Below are positions 21,590-25,377 of a stretch of DNA of 25,377 nt, piece after piece (position 1 is the first letter of the stretch; every line of letters begins with the position of its first letter). The notes beneath the pieces were generated by a model that was not told where the DNA came from, searched no databases, and saw only the letters and a program-made list of their open reading frames with translations. Position numbers and translations under genes: made by a program. The stretch is taken from assembly GCA_964369235.1 (NCBI GenBank), contig CAYJEQ010000035.1:1-25377 (forward strand), read 5' to 3'. The stretch comes from CAYJEQ01 sp964369235 (GTDB taxonomy: Bacteria; Bacillota; Clostridia; Oscillospirales; Ruminococcaceae).

Positions 21590-21618
21590 ATTATACTTCC
21601 ATATCCTAAATTTGTCAA
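21590..21618 (-). promoter_or_regulatory. Perfect sigma-A promoter of the sigma factor gene
   Basis: On the - strand, TTGACA (21618-21613), a 17-nt spacer and TATAAT (21595-21590), with a predicted start near 21583. An inverted repeat CTAAAGC (21625-21631)/GCTTTAG (21648-21654) lies just upstream of the -35 and may bind a regulator. Confidence 0.8.
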
Positions 21619-21820
21619 TACATCCTAAAGCTTTTTATGTAATTAATGCTTTAGATTGTATAAAAATACTAGTTTTTTAGATGATATTCCAATGTATTAT
21701 GCAAATAATAGTATTTAATCCCTTTATTTGTCGATAAATGGTTACTATTTTTAGTATATTTTTAGTCAATTAGTTTAAAAACCTATTATTTTTATTAAAA
21801 TATTTATAAAAAACACATTC

Positions 21821-23176
21821 TTACCTAGTTACATTAGTAACCCATTTACCACCTAAAATCCTATATGTACATAGCAGTGTTTTAAATATCTCATCACTTT
21901 TAATAGCTAGGTAAACCATAGGTACACTCCATCCTAGATGGAAAGCTCCAATATATCCCATAGGTATGCAGATTAGCCACATAAACACCACATCGCATAT
22001 TAAAACGAATTTGGCGTCTCCTCCACCTCGTAAAACCCCCATCATATTAGTTATAGTAACCGACTGGAATACTGTAATTACCGATAACATAACCAGCAGT
22101 GTGGATATAAACTCAAGTGTACCTTCTTCAAGATTACTATAGAATACCAGCACAAAAGGACGAAGTATAAGTAGCATTAGCCCTGCCACCAGCCCTAAAC
22201 CTAGACTAAGGAGCATAACAGTTCTTGCCATAGTCTGTACCTTTTCCACATCTCCCTCTCCGATTTTATTGCCTATAACTGCTGCTGTGGCATGGGATAC
22301 TCCAAATACACCTACCATTACCACCTGTGAGATTACTCCTACAATACTGTTAGCTGCAAGGAAGTCAGTGCTAAGTCTACCTACTATAATTGTAAGCATA
22401 GAAGCTCCTACCGACCAAAGAAGCTCATTTAGTATAATGGGCAGTACATTTTTAATAAAATCCTTACCTAAAACTTTATCATATCCTAAAAAGTCCTTAA
22501 ACTTATACTCTAAGCTCTTATCCTTAAAGAAAGTATATCCTATAACTATAAAAAACTCGATAATCCTAGCTATTAATGTTGCCAGGGCTGCCCCTTTAAT
22601 AGCAAGGGCAGGCGCTCCTAAATTCCCAAATATAAGCACCCAGTTTAAAAACACATTGGTTATAAGGGTTATGGCTGACACCACCACCGATATTTTCACC
22701 GTACCTACCGAACGAAACATCATCATAGTACAACTAGATAACCCGTAGAATATATAGGAAAAACAGACTATGGTTAGATATTTTTTCCCTTCTGCTATAA
22801 CTGCTGGGTCATTTGTAAATACTGATAACACAAGCTCTGGCAGAAATAGTGCCAGCCCTGTGGTTATAAGAGCTAGTATGATAGTTGCTTTTTGAGCGAT
22901 GGAGAATACTTTTTTTACTGTTTCCCTATCCCCTTTACCCCAATACTGAGCTGACAGCACATTGGAGCCACTGGCTATACCAAATATCATTACACCCATT
23001 ATAAAATAATACTGATTGGACACCGAGCTGGCTGCTAGGGATATATCCCCTATTCTACCTATCATTACTGTATCCATTAGATTTACCCCGTGGCTAATAA
23101 TATTCTGCATTGCCACCGGTAGTGCTATTAAAAGTAAACTCCGATAAAATCCTTTATCCTTAACTATCCAATTCAT
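21821..23176 (-). CDS. MATE-family efflux transporter
   Basis: This 451-residue membrane protein has the twelve-helix pattern of the MATE (NorM/DinF) exporters, which expel cations or drugs using Na+ or H+ gradients. Early features are SLLLIALPVAMQNIISHGVNL with MDTVMIGRIGD just after, and QYWGKGDRETVKK at the end of the second helix. The second half repeats this arrangement (LPIILNELLWSVGASMLTII, then GNKIGEGDVEKV). The ATG at 23176 has only a distant AAAAGG, so translation may depend on the gene upstream. It follows the YifB gene by 48 nt with no terminator, and the two are probably cotranscribed. The substrate is unknown. Confidence 0.93.
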   Translation of the reverse strand: MNWIVKDKGFYRSLLLIALPVAMQNIISHGVNLMDTVMIGRIGDISLAASSVSNQYYFIMGVMIFGIASGSNVLSAQYWGKGDRETVKKVFSIAQKATIILALITTGLALFLPELVLSVFTNDPAVIAEGKKYLTIVCFSYIFYGLSSCTMMMFRSVGTVKISVVVSAITLITNVFLNWVLIFGNLGAPALAIKGAALATLIARIIEFFIVIGYTFFKDKSLEYKFKDFLGYDKVLGKDFIKNVLPIILNELLWSVGASMLTIIVGRLSTDFLAANSIVGVISQVVMVGVFGVSHATAAVIGNKIGEGDVEKVQTMARTVMLLSLGLGLVAGLMLLILRPFVLVFYSNLEEGTLEFISTLLVMLSVITVFQSVTITNMMGVLRGGGDAKFVLICDVVFMWLICIPMGYIGAFHLGWSVPMVYLAIKSDEIFKTLLCTYRILGGKWVTNVTR

Positions 23177-23224
23177 AATTTATGTCCATACCTTTTCTGT
23201 TGTTCAGTTGTTTTTCTTAATTTT

Positions 23225-24754
23225 TTACATGGTGCTCCAGTATTTCCTGTCTAGGTTTCGGTACTGAATAGCCTCGGTTATATGGGCAACCTCTACTATC
23301 TCACTATTCTCTAAATCAGCTATTGTTCGTGCTACTTTAAGTATTCTGTCATATCCTCTAGCAGACATACCCATCTTGTCAAAGGCTATTCCCAGTATCT
23401 TCTTTGCCTCCTCTGTCATAGGTACATACTCTGATAGTTTACCTGAGGGTATACGGCTATTACATGTAATATCACTATCTGCAAATCGCTTGTCCTGTAT
23501 CTCCCTAGCTGCTAATACTCTTTTAAGTATATCCTTAGAGCTTTCTTCTTTGGTAGTGTCTGATAAAGCATTATAATCTACTGGGGCAACCTCTATATGT
23601 ATATCCAGTCTGTCAAGCAGTGGCCCACTGACTTTATTTAAATACCTTGACACTGCACCTTTAGGGCAGATACAATCCTTTACAGGATGTCCAAAAAATC
23701 CACAGGGACAGGGGTTCATTGCAGCTACCATCATCACCGAAGCTGGATAGGTATATCTGCCATTTGCCCTAGATATAGTTACCTTGCCATCTTCCATTGG
23801 CTGTCTTAGTACCTCCATAGTAATCCTAGAAAACTCCGGTAACTCGTCTAAAAACAGCACCCCATTATGAGCAAGGGACAACTCCCCTGGCTTTGGTATA
23901 CTGCCTCCACCAGACAGCCCTGCTGAGGATACTGTATGATGTGGTGAACGAAATGGTCTAGTGGTAAGTAGTCCTTGTCCACTTTCTAACAGTCCTGATA
24001 TTGAGTGGATTTTTGTAGTTTGAATAGCCTCTTTATAACTAAGTGGTGGTAGTATGGAGGGCAGTCTTTTTGCCAGCATACTCTTCCCTGTTCCTGGTGG
24101 GCCGATAAGCAGCATATTATGACCACCGGCTGCAGCTATTTCCATAGCACGCTTTGCCTGATGCTGTCCCTTAACATCACTCATATCTGGTATATTTTCC
24201 TCTGCTCTTTCTTCTATCTTACAGTTAGCCGCTAAAGGAAGCTCTCCCACTCCTCCTAAAAACTCCACTAATTCTATAATATTTCTAACTCCATATACCT
24301 CTATATCCTCTACTATTCTGCCTTCTGCTATATTATCTATAGGCACAAAAGCTTTGGTAATCCCCAGTGTTTTGCACTCTAATAACATAGGCATTATCCC
24401 TGTAACAGGACGCAGTTCTCCGTTTAATGATAATTCTCCTAGAAAGGCTGTTTTCCCGTAGTCGCCTTTTATGATTTCCTGTACCTTAAGTAGACCTACC
24501 AAAATTGGCAGGTCGTAGAATGTGCTTGCTTTCTTTGTGCCTGCTGGGGCAAGATTAACTACCACACGACCTTTTGGAAAGCTATAGCCACAATTTTTCA
24601 TAGCTGAACGAATTCTATCTCTTGATTCCTTTACTGCAATATCTGCAAGACCAACTATCTCAAAGGCTGGTGACGCTTTGGACACATCAACCTCTACATT
24701 TACCATATATGGGTTAATTCCCAATAAACCAAGACTTGCCACTGTGCAAAACAT
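23225..24754 (-). CDS. YifB/ComM-family AAA+ ATPase (Mg-chelatase-like)
   Basis: This 509-residue protein matches the YifB/ComM family. The N-terminal S5-like domain (about 1-165) begins with LGLLGINPYMVNVEVDVSKA and contains AVKESRDRIRSAMKNCGYSFP. The Mg-chelatase AAA+ domain has Walker A GPPGTGKS, an RSPHHTVSSAGLSGGG segment, Walker B GVLFLDELPEF, and NPCPCGFFGHP with paired Cys. A C-terminal helical lid ends with ARTIADLENSEIV. ComM in proteobacteria is a hexameric helicase that promotes branch migration in natural transformation; the role in clostridia is not settled. The ATG is preceded by AAAGGGGA. A candidate promoter lies at 24895-24923. MATE follows downstream. Confidence 0.93.
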   Translation of the reverse strand: MFCTVASLGLLGINPYMVNVEVDVSKASPAFEIVGLADIAVKESRDRIRSAMKNCGYSFPKGRVVVNLAPAGTKKASTFYDLPILVGLLKVQEIIKGDYGKTAFLGELSLNGELRPVTGIMPMLLECKTLGITKAFVPIDNIAEGRIVEDIEVYGVRNIIELVEFLGGVGELPLAANCKIEERAEENIPDMSDVKGQHQAKRAMEIAAAGGHNMLLIGPPGTGKSMLAKRLPSILPPLSYKEAIQTTKIHSISGLLESGQGLLTTRPFRSPHHTVSSAGLSGGGSIPKPGELSLAHNGVLFLDELPEFSRITMEVLRQPMEDGKVTISRANGRYTYPASVMMVAAMNPCPCGFFGHPVKDCICPKGAVSRYLNKVSGPLLDRLDIHIEVAPVDYNALSDTTKEESSKDILKRVLAAREIQDKRFADSDITCNSRIPSGKLSEYVPMTEEAKKILGIAFDKMGMSARGYDRILKVARTIADLENSEIVEVAHITEAIQYRNLDRKYWSTM

Positions 24755-24894
24755 AAGCCAAATCCCCTTTATGTAGTTTTTATAATTAACTATTTCTTCG
24801 GTTGCTATCTAAATAATATAAGCTATCATAGAATAAAATATAATATATGATTGTAAATAAACTATAATTTCCACAAAATTACGTTTTCATTACC

Positions 24895-24923
24895 ATTGTA
24901 ACAGAGTTTATATTAATATTCAA
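24895..24923 (-). promoter_or_regulatory. Candidate sigma-A promoter of the yifB gene
   Basis: On the - strand, TTGAAT (24923-24918), a 17-nt spacer and TACAAT (24900-24895), with a predicted start near 24888 and a leader of about 134 nt. Confidence 0.6.
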
Positions 24924-24928
24924 GGGCT

Positions 24929-25204
24929 TTAGAACACACCAAAAAGCCTACCTTTACCCTGTTCACCACAACAGAAATCCACTAATATTGTATCTTCTCC
25001 TATAAGCTTAATATCCTTCCAACCTATTACTATATCGTCGTATCTACCTAAAAGTCCACACCATCTTAGTCTGCCATATACCACTATGGCACATATTCTA
25101 GCAGTAGCTGTGTCCACCTCTACATCACAAACTGTCCCTAGACGCACCCCATTAGAAACACTAATAACATCTTTACACCTTAAATCCTGTACCCTACAAT
25201 ACAT
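24929..25204 (-). CDS. YlmC/YmxH-family sporulation protein (PRC barrel)
   Basis: This 91-residue protein is a PRC-barrel domain of the YlmC/YmxH family. It has VQDLRCKDVISVSNGVRLG as the first strands, DVEVDTATARICAIVVYG, then the loop LRWCGLLGRYDDIVIGWKDI and IKLIGEDTILVD. In Bacillus the genes of this family are expressed during sporulation; the molecular role is unknown. GGAAAGGAAG lies upstream of the ATG. A TATAAT box on the - strand (25249-25244) is part of CATATAAT, which also resembles a sporulation-type -10. The short C-terminal tail (CCGEQGKGRLFGVF) is unusual and holds a Cys pair. Supports a spore-forming host. Confidence 0.85.
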   Translation of the reverse strand: MYCRVQDLRCKDVISVSNGVRLGTVCDVEVDTATARICAIVVYGRLRWCGLLGRYDDIVIGWKDIKLIGEDTILVDFCCGEQGKGRLFGVF

Positions 25205-25377
25205 ACAAATCTTCCTTTCCCTACATATCAGTTACCCTAACCTATTATATGATTGTTACAGTGTTTTGGTTATTATCTTTTAGGGTCTTACCTTGACTTT
25301 TTTTGTTAATGGGGATAATATTATATAAATAATCTCCACTTCGTTAGGATTATTTATAAGTGAATAGTTAAGAGTGA

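Noticed and set aside
21727..21735. Spo0A box (TGTCGAT) upstream of the sigma gene
   Set aside because: It matches 6 of 7 bases of one short motif in very AT-rich DNA and lies about 110 bp upstream of the consensus promoter; chance is likely.
22269..22748. 159-codon open frame on the + strand
   Set aside because: It is antisense to the MATE transporter, which has a clear family pattern.

Overview
The window looks like a chromosomal segment of a low-GC, probably spore-forming anaerobe of the Clostridia. The DNA is AT-rich with strong AAGGAGG or GAAAGGA ribosome binding sites and several TTG starts. The gene set includes a YlmC/YmxH sporulation protein, a SigH-like sigma factor, CdaA-CdaR, a 2[4Fe-4S]-type ferredoxin with an Fnr-like regulator, a LUD protein and a DUF3343 protein with a class V cysteine desulfurase. 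No rRNA, tRNA, CRISPR array, prophage or intact insertion sequence was seen. The genus cannot be fixed from this alone.

Layout: 1-52 is one end of a mobile-type repeat that continues off the left edge. 53-2742 is a redox block: an ArsC/Spx-fold protein and a LUD protein on +, a Crp/Fnr regulator on -, and a divergent ferredoxin-like protein on +. A perfect palindrome between the last two sits where a class II activator would bind. 2743-3219 has no gene but holds a perfect-consensus promoter and a structured repeat leading into a membrane diguanylate cyclase (3220-4533). 4670-7282 carries a GNAT acetyltransferase, an AbgA-like M20 amidohydrolase and a TenA thiaminase. 7283-7665 has no gene and holds a 275-bp element with inverted ends plus a strong terminator. 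7666-12719 is a divergent pair: a PPOX-like protein on - and a MarR repressor with a His-rich insert on +, followed by the two halves of a heterodimeric ABC exporter. Each side has its own consensus promoter with its own palindrome. 12803-13323 is a small gene broken by an in-frame TGA, then nested palindromes.

From 13340 to the right end every gene is on the - strand. A run of five genes reads (in transcription order) cdaA, cdaR/ybbR, an FAD oxidoreductase, trxB and a Nudix hydrolase. Upstream of it lie a class V cysteine desulfurase, a DUF3343 protein, a zinc-ribbon protein, the sigma factor, a MATE exporter, the YifB/ComM AAA protein and YlmC.

The parts that may be new are: (1) the His-rich MarR/heterodimeric ABC exporter unit with a three-half-site operator; (2) the Fnr-like regulator/ferredoxin pair with its -41.5 palindrome; (3) the AbgA-like/TenA pair; (4) two unrelated families of small structured intergenic repeats; and (5) a hairpin element apparently nested in the loop of a bidirectional terminator. 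All functions come from reading motifs by eye; no database search was run.
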